In this document: positions 48,925 to 60,444 of the stretch, one piece after another
How the letters are laid out: each line of letters opens with the position of its first letter
Numbering within the stretch: the stretch's first letter is position 1
Assembly (NCBI RefSeq): GCF_040581485.1
Contig: NC_090132.1
Span: 3,979,001-4,043,000 of the forward strand
DNA: 64,000 bases
Origin: Linepithema humile
Taxonomy: Eukaryota; Arthropoda; Insecta; Hymenoptera; Formicidae
Direction of reading: 5' to 3'
Notes under the pieces: model-generated
The model's input: the letters and a program-made list of their open reading frames with translations, nothing else
The model's database searches: none
Told to the model about the DNA's origin: nothing
Program-made: the position numbers and the translations under genes

Positions 48925-51900
48925 ATTTACATGCATCTGCATCAACGACATTTTTTTTCATTAACATTATTATGTTAAAACTAAGAGTGCGCACTTCAGA
49001 AATATCTATGTGTAGATATATGCTTTACTTTATCTTTTTACGTAATATAATCTTTATACGATCTGACATTAAATATAACATTCATAATCAATTGTATTTC
49101 ATATTGAGTTGTAATATTTTTTATAAATTTATTTAAATTTACGATTTTGCGAAGATTTTATTTTATTTGACAGCAGCGACATTTAATATAAACGATTGCT
49201 TCGTACATTGTGTCAGCAAAGTTTATTGAAAAGCAAAGTGATCCTACCGATTTATCTTTCCTTTTCGAGAACTAATGACTTGGATCATATTATAATGAAC
49301 TGCACGCGCATCGCAAAGATTGCTGAAATACACGATTTTAGTTAATGGAATCTGTCACGAACTGTTTACGACTCCACGCTATTCTCGTCTGCTTGCCTGC
49401 ATCAAGTTGCACGCCGAATGAGTGGCGTCTCGATTTTACGCGCATACATTTCCCACCAGGCAGATATTAATGAGATCGGTAGCGAACGCTGCAAGATGTC
49501 AGACGTCCGCGTGTCGGTTTATCGCGCGATTGCGAACCTCGGCAGTCGAATTTCGCCATCGCCAAATATTTCAGAGCGCCGATATTAAAAGAAAAAGAAA
49601 AAGGAACATTCTTATTAAAGCACGCGCCACGTAAGGCGAGCCGCGTGAAAATATCCACCCTGTGGATTTATTTGTGCGCACACCTCGCTCATATTTTATA
49701 TTTGCGAAGAGTACCGACGCATTTTTGCCACCATGCGCTCCCGATATGGAGACACGAGCCGTTAAAATGTCAACCACGATCACATGTTGGGAGATGATTT
49801 TACATAAAACGCGCTGCCCCTTCGCTTCGTTTCTTCCCCCCTCTCTCTCTCTCTTCCGTTTCTCTCTTCTCTTTTTCTCACACGTCTCGCATTGGATTCG
49901 TGAATTCCATCAACGTTATGCAACGCGCGTTTTTCTCTCACAATGTAGCGGCCTTGGATGAACTACAAGCGCACCGTTCACCCACCGCCGAAACTGGAGG
50001 CCTTCCGAATTCGTATTTTCTTCTACTAAGTGATGAATTGCAAACCCCACAACACAAAAACCTTGGACACTTCAAAAATTTTGGGATATATATATATCGA
50101 TGCAATAAAATCTAAAAGAAATTCTATCCTTGGGTTCTATCCTCGAAAGAGAAGAAAAGGTTGCGAGTAGGGACAAATGATTAATGATCGAAGATCTCTT
50201 CCTGGAGTTTTATGTATATTAATGAAGTATATTCAGTTATGTTACGTGTTATTAAGATATTCGACAGTATTATAAGCGAGGTGCAAAATTATATAAGCAA
50301 CGCAAAATCTTGCTGGAAAAAATCAGTTAATCTAACATCTTGAATTTAAATTTACGAATTTATTTACTGTTTGTGTTAATGGAAATATTTATTAAAAAAA
50401 ACAAGCGCTACAGTAAAAACTACGATAAATAAATGCTTTACACTTGCAGTGACGCATATATGTACATATATTGAAAAATTGAGTGAATTAACGATGTAAT
50501 GGAAGAAAAGTTCATTTTGAAGTTCGAGAAAATGTAAATGCATGAACGAAACTTGCACCGATTAATTTTAATAGATTACACCGCGACAGCCACACGAAAC
50601 TTGAATCAAAAGAAAGATAAAGGAATTCAAGTAGAATCGAAGCGATCCAAGCTATAAAAATACTGCTCTATCAACACACTTTCAACTTTGCGTTAGGCAA
50701 TGAAAAAAAAAAAAAAAGAAATAAGCCACAAAACGCCTCTTCCTGCTTCACTGAGCCAAGCCTTGAAGCAACGGTTCTTCAAACTTTCTGTCTCTACTGT
50801 GTATAGCGGCCAGTTGGCGCCCGACCGATTCTTTGGCGAGGTGAGGCCACAAATTCGTATATCGAAGCGCAAGGTAAAAAGGGGTCCTTACTGGGCCAGC
50901 GGGAGTTGGCCACGTGTTGCGGTTACACATGGCGCTACGCGCATCTGGGATATCTCGCGTTTTCACATGCACGATGTATTGCAGGAAGTGCGCCATTATC
51001 AGTGTACGTCCGCACTGACGGCCGGCTAAGCTGACCTTACGTAACGTTGTGTGCGGTTTGGGGCCACTTGACTTTCGTGTCATTAACCTTATCCAGACGT
51101 AATGTACCCAGCGACGATATTTCGTTAGAAACCTAGAAACGTGCGAGTTTCTCTTATGTAAGCGCGCGAAACGCTCTTTCGCTCTGCGAGTTTGCGCGAT
51201 GCTCCGCGAATTTTACTACCGCTCGTACGCCCGCGAGGAGGTGCCCACGGAATTGCACTGCTGAGAGAAACTACAAAACTAATCACCCCAGCGGGAATTC
51301 TCTAGGGGTGGTTGAAATTTCATAAACAAGAATATTAGATTGATGCATAAAACGAGCTGATAATTCTGATAATATGCACTTCAGCGATTATCAGATTTAA
51401 AATTAATTATTAAATAGGATTGACAGCCATACATTTTAAGAGAATAAAAAGTTTTTGTAACTCTTATAATTAATAAAATTCAATAAAGATTATAAATTGC
51501 TCATATGAATTTATTACTTAATATTTAAATAGGATTTACAGGAATACATACTTTCAAATTTCATAAAAACATTCTGAAAAATATGATAATTTTTTTTCTG
51601 TAGAATTTTTTAATATAATTATGGCTTTTTTTTTACTATACCTAGTTGGATTCGCCAATTAGTGGAATCGTGACTATTTTTAGCCCATAATCTCACGAAA
51701 CGCCCGGCTGTGCGAATTGGAAAAAAAGCATTCTGCTGATGCGGGACCGAGCGGACCAGTGGAAGAGAAAGCTAGGTCCAGCTTCAGTCCTCTTTCGTAG
51801 GCCCCGAGCAAGAGTCCTCAACATATTGAACGGCGGCAGGAAGGGACGAGCGCGCATTCAGAGATCAGACTCGAAGGCCGATGGTGCAGCGCCAAAGAAC

Positions 51901-54516
51901 CAGAAATTTTTTTTACTCATCCTTAAGAATCCGGTTCTCCGCGAGATTGCAGTTTCCAGACGAAATTTTTCGCGGGAACGATCGAATAAAAAATCCAATT
52001 CCCCGGAATATTCGGCTGACAAACGCTCGTCACCATTACGAATGTACGTTCATTTGAGATGCACTTGAGAGGCGTAATCGCGTTTCTAGACAGTAATGTC
52101 ACTCGACACAAAGAGACTTATATCTAAAAAATAGTGATTTATAAGAGTAAAAAATAAAAAAAAGTCATTTGCTTTGAAATATTTTTTTAGAACGTAAAAT
52201 TAATCTCTTTACATAAGTGGCGTGATTGGGATAGGAAGAATAAATCAGTCGTTACAGAGATCAGACAATTGTCTTAACTGCAAAATATCCTTATTTTATA
52301 GAAAATAAAACACATTAAATAACACAGATTTGCGGTCGACAGATGAACACAATGCGGCATTCTGTAGTTCGTGCGTGCTATGGTAAAATTAATTAACATT
52401 CTATCGGATACTCGAGCAAAGAGACGCCGCGCGCGCGCGGCGCAGATCCTGTATCGATGGCGAGTCCGTCAGTCATCGAGTTTAAACTACAAACATATAC
52501 ATGAATCTTGGACTCGCGGAGCTCTTCGGCACAAGATCGGCGCACTGCCGCGCGCTGTCTTTGCCGCTTCTAGGATGCACAGCCCGGGATACCTTTGGGA
52601 AATCGGATTACACGACGTCACAATGTAATCGTCGACCATACATCCCGAATCTCTTGGATTCACAGCCTCAGTCCGCGCCTGCACCCGAAAGCCGATCATC
52701 GCCCGGATGTAACGATCGACATATTCATTCTATTCATTCCGAACAGTCGCCACGTCGCGCCGAACGGCGAGATGTCGCAACGAAATCTCGCAGCGACTTT
52801 CACGAAAATCGCTCTCGGGCTCCGGACCGGCCGATTCGTGCAATCGGCCGGCGCCGCCGACGCGCTCCACTCGTGTCGCCGCTAGAAAAGTCAACGACAC
52901 CGCTCATCGCGGTGTCGCGATATTAACGCGAACGGTCGTCTCGGGTGCAAGGGCAGTCCTACATTCTTGTCAAACGGCACGTGATTTGTCGACCAGCTAT
53001 ATACGTATAATATATATAAAATATATATGTTCATATATTATTAAATACACACATATTTACGAACTAAATACGCAAACTAGCATACTAATTGAGCTTCGCG
53101 CACAATCAAAATAGTGTCTCTCTCGCTCGTTTTGTCTTTCTCTCTCCACATATTCTTTATCTTATAATAACGGATTACTATGTTGTCGCGGACGAAAGAG
53201 GAGCGATCGGTAATGAGTCGACATCCTCGTTCGTCCGCGGAGATCTACGGCGAGTCGACGGCGTTCGGGATCGTGACGGTGTCGTCAGGTCGCGTCGGAG
53301 TAATATTTAAACGTGACAAACTGATAGCTCCTGACGAGATACTTTTTAACAGTCGTGATTTGAAGTGGCGGGATTGATGTTACTCGTTAATCGCTGTCGA
53401 AACCGTTCGATCGCGTCGAAATCGCGTCGATCTCGCCGGCTGAGCGCGAATAAATACGAGGCGAGAAGAGCAATGGGACACAGAGGAAAGAAACGTTCGC
53501 AAAATAATAAATACTCGATCGGGGGATTGATATGGTGAAAGGTGATGTGCAGTTAAGTTAAACAGAGGAGGTAGGGAAATATAATTCGAGCCATTAGGCT
53601 CTTTTTGTACTCTAAGCTATAGCCGAGGACTTCCGCTATTTTCCGACTTTTCGATTATCCGATCGATTTTCCTTTCTGCTGCTTTATAAGTCAAAAAAGT
53701 TACGGTCCCGCGACTCAAAATTTTCACCGGATTTGTAATATTCTACAATAATTAATATATAATATATTAAAACATAATGTACGCGATATTAGACTAATTT
53801 TTTTTTATTTTTAAAAAATTTTTAAAAAGACTAAAATTATTGAATCTCATATGGTGAACAGGAGAGAAGCCATGCTTCTGGTATAACAAGATCATTAGAA
53901 TTAAGATAGTGAAAAAAAAAATTGGACATTTTATAATTATGAATTTAAGATCTCGTTATACCAAAATCTAGCGAATTAATGACGTAGTTACATCGAGCAT
54001 CGGATGCGCTCGAGAATTTAGCTTACATCTAGCCTATATATGATTTTATTCTACTATAAAATTACTTTAGTATCGGAAAATCAATCGGAAAATCGATCGG
54101 ATAGCTTTTTGCAATGTACCAATCTATCAATTGTTCCCAGAATCCAATCGTTAAATTAGAAAACTACTTTAGATATCGAAAGCTGATTGATTACATATCA
54201 TATTTTCTGAATAAAATTTTTACTTCCCGAAGAATTAGAGTGGTGTTTCGCTTAATTAATAATATAAAATTATAAATATCTTATTACGAATATAAAATTT
54301 AATTTAAAATGTAATATAAAACTTTGGATGTGGACTGATGTTACGTAAAATATTCTTAGCTTTGGATAACGCGTTATCCTCGGCCGACGCGTTTCTATAA
54401 TATTCGTACAATATGGCGCGCAAACTCGCGACATTATTTCTATTCTAACTGACCTTTTTTCCTGCGAATGTAGGAAACAAGTACCGTGCTCGTGCTGAGT
54501 TCGCTGAGGACGCTCA
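48925..54516. other. Intergenic region between convergent CYP306A1 and CYP18A1
   Basis: 5.6 kb with no recognisable gene. It holds both 3' UTRs: a variant ATTAAA for CYP306A1 at 49068-49073, and for CYP18A1 a minus-strand ATTAAA at 54298-54303. GC-richer blocks lie at about 49400-49560, 50740-51090, 51690-51880, 52360-52960 and 53180-53480. The rest is AT-rich. The reading frames in the GC blocks are open on both strands and match nothing I know. Confidence 0.5.
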
Positions 54517-56801
54517 TCAATGACTGCCGATGTTGCGCAGAGGGTTGCTCGGGACCTCGCTGCATTCGAGGTTCCTCTGCAGCAGGCAGATCTCGAAGGG
54601 ATCCGGCGACAACGTGACACCGGCGTTGCCCTTTAAGCTGGGTAACGAGCTGTTCTCCGACAATTTCAGGTCAAAGGTATGCATTAACGAACTGAAGAAG
54701 GTAAAGAGTTCCATGCGCGCCAGCACATCGCCCAGACACATCCGTCTACCGACTCCAAACGGCATGAAATACTCTGGAGTGTGGATCTTGCCTTCGCTGG
54801 TGAGAAAACGGGACGGCCGGAAGGCTTCTGGGTCGTTCCAAAGTTTCGGATCCATATGCACTGCGTACAACAGTGGCACTATAGTAGTACCGGCTGGTAT
54901 CTTGTAACCTTTCAGCGTCACGTCTCTGTAACACGAAGAGACAAAATGCTAGTTTAGATAACATATCTACGAACGTCCTTTGAAAGATTAGTTAATGGGA
55001 AACATTGTAAGAGTAATATATTATGGAAAAGATAGACATTGATAAGTTAATAGCTTTGTTAAAAGCGCAATATGTATCTTCCGGAATTCATTAGAGCTGT
55101 AGATAATTTGGATCAATGTTACGGTTTTCGCACATGTCAACGATCGTCTAGCTATACGAGATATCAATCCACCGGTGAAGTCAAGTAGCGACTCGACTTT
55201 TTATACGCACGCACGCGCGCTCGTCACGCTCTTTCTGGCCGCGTTCTCCGCGGAGAAGTGAAACTGTGCCACCCGCGCCGTTTCTATCATTCCTAATGAG
55301 CGATTCTTGATATATTGCGATCCGATACACCTGTTCGCCTCTTGAGTAAGTTAGGTTCTTTGTCCGCACGGGAAACGGTGTCGTCGACCTCGAAGGTATT
55401 ACTTGCAAAGGTGGGACAGTCCGGCCGAAAAGCAGACAGGGGCCACGCACCTTTGCTTTCACTTTTGCTTGCCGAATATAATCGTCCAAAATGATCGCGG
55501 GACTCTGATATGCCAGACACGGAAAGCAGTTAAGGAGGAAGGTGCGGACTCGTTGTGAAACCCGCTCTTAGCTCACGTAGGAGCGGAGAGAAAGGGAAAG
55601 GGCTGGACGCGGTCGCGTAACAGAAACCGAACAATACGAAGAATAGAAGAGTCTTGTCGTTGAAATTTGCGAAGTGAGTGACTTGTGATGGAGAGTCAAT
55701 TTACCGTGTAGTAGCGTGAGGGGTTCCAAGCGGCACAATGCTGCATATGCGAAGCACCTCACGGATCGTCGCATCGGTGATCGGAAGAGAAGGAAGATCC
55801 TCAAATGAGGGCATTCTTGATCTTCCCACAACCTGATCCAATTCCTCTTGCACCGCTTTCGCCTTGTCTGGGTGGTGCAACATTAGAAGCACCGCCCACT
55901 CCAAGGTGGTCTTTACGGTCTCCATACCAGCGGAGAAAAGGTCGCCGAGGATTTGTCGTATGTGGCGATCTATGTGAAAAAGAAAATGAAACAGCCGTTT
56001 AACAAAAGTTTGCATTGTGGAATTGTTGATGAATATTAATTGACATTTTTTAATTAATTAATATTATTAATATATATCTGTAATATTATATTTTTATAAT
56101 ACTTATAATATATTATATTTTTATAATATAATATAAAATTTAATATTATTAATAAATTATATTGCGTTAAGAATTGAAATAAAGTTTGCGATTGGAGATA
56201 TCGAGGGGGAAAAATATCGATTTTTTCTTACCGTGATTTTTGCCCTGAAACAGCTCGTCCTCCCGACCTTCGTTCTTCGCTTGCTGAATCTCGAGCAGAT
56301 AAGTGTCTACGATATCGCGAACACTGTCCGCTTCGAACGTTTCTCTATGCTGATTCACGGTCTCTTGGAAGAATTTAGCCATTTCCGCATGATTTTCCGA
56401 AATCTTAATTTGATTTTTTTGCATCCACGGCAAAAAGCGCGTTATTGGTATATAATTTATGATGTCCACACTGCCAAAAAGTTTGAATCCCTCCTCGATG
56501 AGACCCATAAATCTCTTGAAACGCGTTTCGCCCTGATCGAAGCGTACATTCATCATGAGTGAGCAGATCACGTTGCTGATCGACGTAGCGAGAAACGGCG
56601 AAATGTTTGTGGGCGCTCCGCGTCGCTCCACTAATCTCTTGTTAAGTATGTTAACTTCGAGCTAAACCAAAATATTATGCCCATTTATTTTATTGAATTT
56701 GTTGGAAATATTTTTCGTATAACACAGTGTTCCATAAATATATATTTTCAAATATCATTGATAAAGATATCGTAAAATTAATTTTATTTAATCACAAAGA
56801 A

Positions 56802-56844
<43 letters not shown>

Positions 56845-57890
56845 ATGAAAAAAATGTGCTAAAAAGTAATTAATAATTTCGAATCCGAAATACTCACCGA
56901 AATCTTTGATTGTAAGCTCTTCTGGTTGGAGCCGGACGAGAATGTCATGCCAAACTTTCTAAGCTTGTGATGAAGAAATCTTCTCTGTTCCTTCCACATG
57001 GCACCTTCTGCGTTAATGATACCTACAACAACAATGTGGACAATGCGTTGAATCGCGAGAACTCTCTTATGCGGACTCGTTTCACCGCGGCGCGTTGCCG
57101 CGATCTGTTCGCGAACGATTGATTGCAACACCTCGAAGCACAAGTTAGCATTGACCGAGAAGCAACCGTGGAAACTCGTAGCCGTGACCGATCGGAAACG
57201 CGATGGTTCGGAAAACAGAAACGATCGCGGAAGAAAATGATCTGACGTGTATTTTCCCGCAGTATCGCAAACCAAAGTTTTCGCTACCACTAATATTTGA
57301 TTTCGATAAACATACCGGGAAATCATTTTTCGAGTGACATTAGCAATTTCAAAGCAGTTTGAACGACACGAGCGAAGAATGAGCGAGCCCTCTTCCCCTC
57401 CCTCTTACAATATAAAAACGTGTGAAAACGTATGAGATAAAAGTATTAATAAAGATAAAATATTATAGGGAATCTGCGACGATCAATGCTTACCGTAACC
57501 GCCGAGGATCTTCATGAACTCGTTCTGCGGCCTGCCGGTGAACTCTTCGCGTCGGAAAGTCTCCTTTATGACGTTGTAGTCGTTGATCACAACGACCAAT
57601 TGCGGTCCCAGTCGAAGACTAAAAATTCGTCCATATTTCTTGGCGAAAGATTCGAACATCAAATGCGGCGGTGTGCCCTTCATGAAAAATAAGTAGCCAA
57701 AGTACGGTATGCCCCATGGTCCGGGCGGCAAGTTATAGTTCTTAATCCAATATCTTGCCACTATGATTGCGGCAACAAATACCGTGAACAGCGCACAGCA
57801 TTCGGTTACTTTAGTATTCTCCTTCGAATATACTAAAATATTCTTCATCCATTGCCAAATCACCAGCGCTGCGTAACATAGCACTGACAT
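54517..57890 (-). CDS. Cyp18a1: Cytochrome P450 CYP18A1, ecdysteroid 26-hydroxylase
   Basis: P450 that inactivates 20-hydroxyecdysone by 26-hydroxylation and oxidation to the carboxylic acid (established in Drosophila). Five exons on the minus strand: 57494-57890, 56898-57022, 56232-56661, 55705-55969, 54517-54925, giving 541 residues; phases fit at every junction. The N-terminus has a long membrane anchor (residues ~30-47) and hinge LPPGPWGIPYFG from 54. I-helix SAGMETVKTT with AGMET at 331-335, ExxR (EVLR) at 388-391, the PERF-equivalent FRPSRF, and haem motif MPFGVGRRMCLG with Cys469. The conserved adjacency with CYP306A1 supports the name. A TATA-like sequence lies ~170 bp upstream and a perfect ecdysone response element 2.5 kb upstream, fitting the known ecdysone induction of this gene. 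No disabling change is seen. Confidence 0.9.
56805..56841. repeat. (GA)n microsatellite in CYP18A1 intron 2
   Basis: About 37 bp of GA repeat on the plus strand, CT on the transcribed strand, about 57 bp past the donor site of exon 2. Confidence 0.85.
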
Positions 57891-58061
57891 CTTGAATTGT
57901 TTTTCTTTTTTATATCGAACCGATAACGATCGTCAAAGCGAAGTCAACTATTTATTGACGCACTGGTGCAGTTCGTAATATTTTTCTCAGGCTCTCAATT
58001 TCTCAATGTTCCCAGTTCTCAGAGAGAAAATATGAATGAGACTGTCTCCCCGACACTACGC

Positions 58062-58072
58062 TATATATATAC
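58062..58072 (-). promoter_or_regulatory. TATA-box-like element of CYP18A1
   Basis: The minus strand reads GGTATATATATAGCG about 170 bp upstream of the CYP18A1 start codon, in otherwise mixed-composition sequence. A start site near 58040 would give a ~150-nt 5' UTR. Supported by position and sequence only. Confidence 0.45.
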
Positions 58073-58349
58073 CGCGACACGAGGGAGGATGTGATTTAAG
58101 AACTATGCACTATGAAGTGGGAGGTCCCAAAAGACACTAAAAAGGCAAAGAGAGGGATAAAAAGGAAAATCATAGGAGAAGAGGAAAAGAAAGAAAGAGA
58201 GAAAGAGAAAAAAAAAAGTCGGTCACCGCCCCAGAGCCCAATTCGCCGTCGCTCGCCGTCGTGACCAGTGCGAGCCACGGAAGGATTGAATACTACATGC
58301 TCTTTCTTGTCCTTGCTGTCTTATATAGTATCTCATGAGGCTGTGTGGT

Positions 58350-58720
58350 CCCCCGACTGTCCGCGGCCTAGTGGGAGGAGGGATGAGAGACCGTATGGTC
58401 AGAGAGGAACACGGTGGACGTCGGAGGGTGGGGACACGTCACGGTGATCACGGAGAAACGGGCAGGTGGGGATAGAAACTGAAACCCGCGTAGGGTAGTG
58501 GGTGAACTTGGTTTGGTTAGATGCGAGGGCGGACTCATACACGCGAGACTCGGTTGGTTGAAATCCACGAGGCCTCTCGCCCTAAGGCCCTTGGTGGGGC
58601 ACAGACCCCCCGCAGGGGTCCTGCCGTGGTCACCCCGTGGTGGGAGACAGTGCGAGCGCGTGGGCTAATGCGCGCGAAGCGAGACCGCGCAGAGACCGCG
58701 ATGTACCGCGCTGCAATACG
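58350..58720. other. Unexplained GC-rich block
   Basis: About 370 bp, markedly richer in G and C than the DNA around it, with C and G runs (GACCCCCCGCAGGGGTCC is a near-palindrome at about 58603-58620). Composition resembles untranslated parts of some insect non-LTR retrotransposons, but I cannot identify a family and see no reverse transcriptase. Confidence 0.3.
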
Positions 58721-58850
58721 TTATTGTGCATCGCCGCTCCGTTTGGAATGTCGAAACAGCCGGACGGGTATGAGAAGTCTGTGGAAATCTTCGTTTCTTC
58801 TATTTCTTCGATGGGAGTGCTGTTGCTTGACTGCATTGTAGACGTCTCAC

Positions 58851-58925
58851 CTTTGTTCAATTTTACACGATTTCCAGTTGAGTTTGTCCAGTGCTTGCAA
58901 CAGTTCTTCGCTTAGCCAAAAATGT
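58851..58925 (-). other. Candidate 75-bp internal coding exon
   Basis: On the minus strand a clean acceptor (ATCTTTGTCTTTTACAG) precedes 75 bp that end at a consensus donor (ACAAAG|GTGAGA). One frame is open across it and reads HFWLSEELLQALDKLNWKSC..., an amphipathic-helix-like sequence; the frame hits a stop directly after the donor. Length divisible by three. Gene identity unknown. It could belong to a gene starting right of this point or be chance. Confidence 0.3.
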
Positions 58926-59291
58926 CTGTAAAAGACAAAGATTATATATTACTAGAGAGAAATATATATTTTTACAAAATGTTTAGTTGCTTATACGCGT
59001 ATATGTATTCAATGACATTGCACTTGATGCACTTGTACAAATATTTTATTGTTATATTGAATTAGATAGAAAATTATCGAACGGCCTTCGCAATCGTGAT
59101 AATATTGAACGGCCGATTTGATAAAATGAGTTTCATTTAGAGATAACTTGAGTTTTATTCACGTAGTAATAGATACGGATATTTCTATCTGTTACAACAC
59201 ATTTTCTACTTGGCTCATGATAAATTATGATAACAATGTATAATTTTAAGATACGAAGAACCTATATTTGCTTATGAATATATAATACTTT

Positions 59292-59308
59292 CCTCTCTCT
59301 CTCTCTCT
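59292..59308. repeat. (CT)n microsatellite
   Basis: Short CT repeat in AT-rich sequence upstream of CYP18A1. Confidence 0.8.
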
Positions 59309-59858
59309 TTCTCTAAATTATACAATATTAATCGATACCTAGATCTAGATCACATGGTACGTTATTTGATTTATAAAAAGAAATTTACTGCTTTAAAAAC
59401 AGAGATAAATGCATTTCTCAATATTTACTAGTTTAGTTTCACTATTACAGTACAAATATTATGAACTACATTATGAAATAATAATTATTAAATCAATTTG
59501 TTATATTTAGACATCATAAATTTAATATATAAATATTGACTAAAATTTGCTCAAAGCAAGTTAGAAAGTACGGAATCGATTGACACTAAAATGTTTGATT
59601 CCGATAGCAAATAGATGAGATCAAATGTCGTTACGAGCGATATTTATCGCGATCAAGATTATTACCTCGCACACGCGGATACGCTGACGCGAATATATTT
59701 TGTCGGACCAGCTTGCGCAGATTACACTTCGCAATGAATACCGACGTGCCGCGCGAAGAAATAACGGGCTACCTCATAATCGGTCGCTTGCATCATAATT
59801 CGCGAATTGTGCCGATCGATGACTTTGCATCGACGTCGCCTCTCTTATCAAGTCTTCG

Positions 59859-59872
59859 GGGTCATTTGGTCA
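59859..59872 (+). promoter_or_regulatory. Nuclear-receptor direct repeat (GGGTCA tt TGGTCA)
   Basis: Two RGGTCA-type half sites in the same direction with 2 bp between, about 2.0 kb upstream of the CYP18A1 start codon. EcR/USP and other nuclear receptors can bind direct repeats. The second half site deviates at its first base. Confidence 0.4.
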
Positions 59873-60431
59873 GGCGCGTTTGCCCGGAGATTTCGGACAG
59901 TCATAATTTGCAACGTCACGTGTAATGCTAATTAATCTCAATCGCGAATGCATTCATCTCACACGCCAGTATTCGTAAACTTAATGAAGCCCGTAATTAC
60001 GTGAACGATTTGATGCGAAGGATCGTAAGATTTTAAATGATCAATGATTCGCACTGCTAACGAAGTATTATAAAATTATTAAGGACATGTACAGCGCGCG
60101 GTCATCCCGTCGTTATTATAATTAATATTTAGTGAATTATTTCACTGCTATTAATTAACGATTAAGGACACGAAGAAATTTGTCAGAATACTTGTGGAAA
60201 CATTTTGGCAAATTCTCCAATTAATTTCCCTCCAGCGGTTTATATTTTATTCAATGTAAAAATTTATTTGCATTTTCGTAAATGACACAACTATTCTCTT
60301 TTACATCCGAATAGAACACGCGAGATTATGAACAAAATCGTTTCTCATACTGATATTTCATACAATGAATTTTCCGCGGCAGCACTTCGATTCGGGATCA
60401 AGCCACTCGCTCTGATACACCTGCATCTCTC

Positions 60432-60444
60432 AGGTCATTGACCT
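60432..60444. promoter_or_regulatory. Perfect palindromic ecdysone response element (EcRE, IR-1)
   Basis: AGGTCATTGACCT matches the EcR/USP consensus RGGTCANTGAMCY at every position: a perfect inverted repeat of AGGTCA with a 1-bp spacer. The palindrome extends to 15 bp with the flanking C and G. It lies 2.5 kb upstream of CYP18A1, a gene known to be induced by 20-hydroxyecdysone. A 13-bp exact match is very unlikely by chance in 64 kb. Confidence 0.7.
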
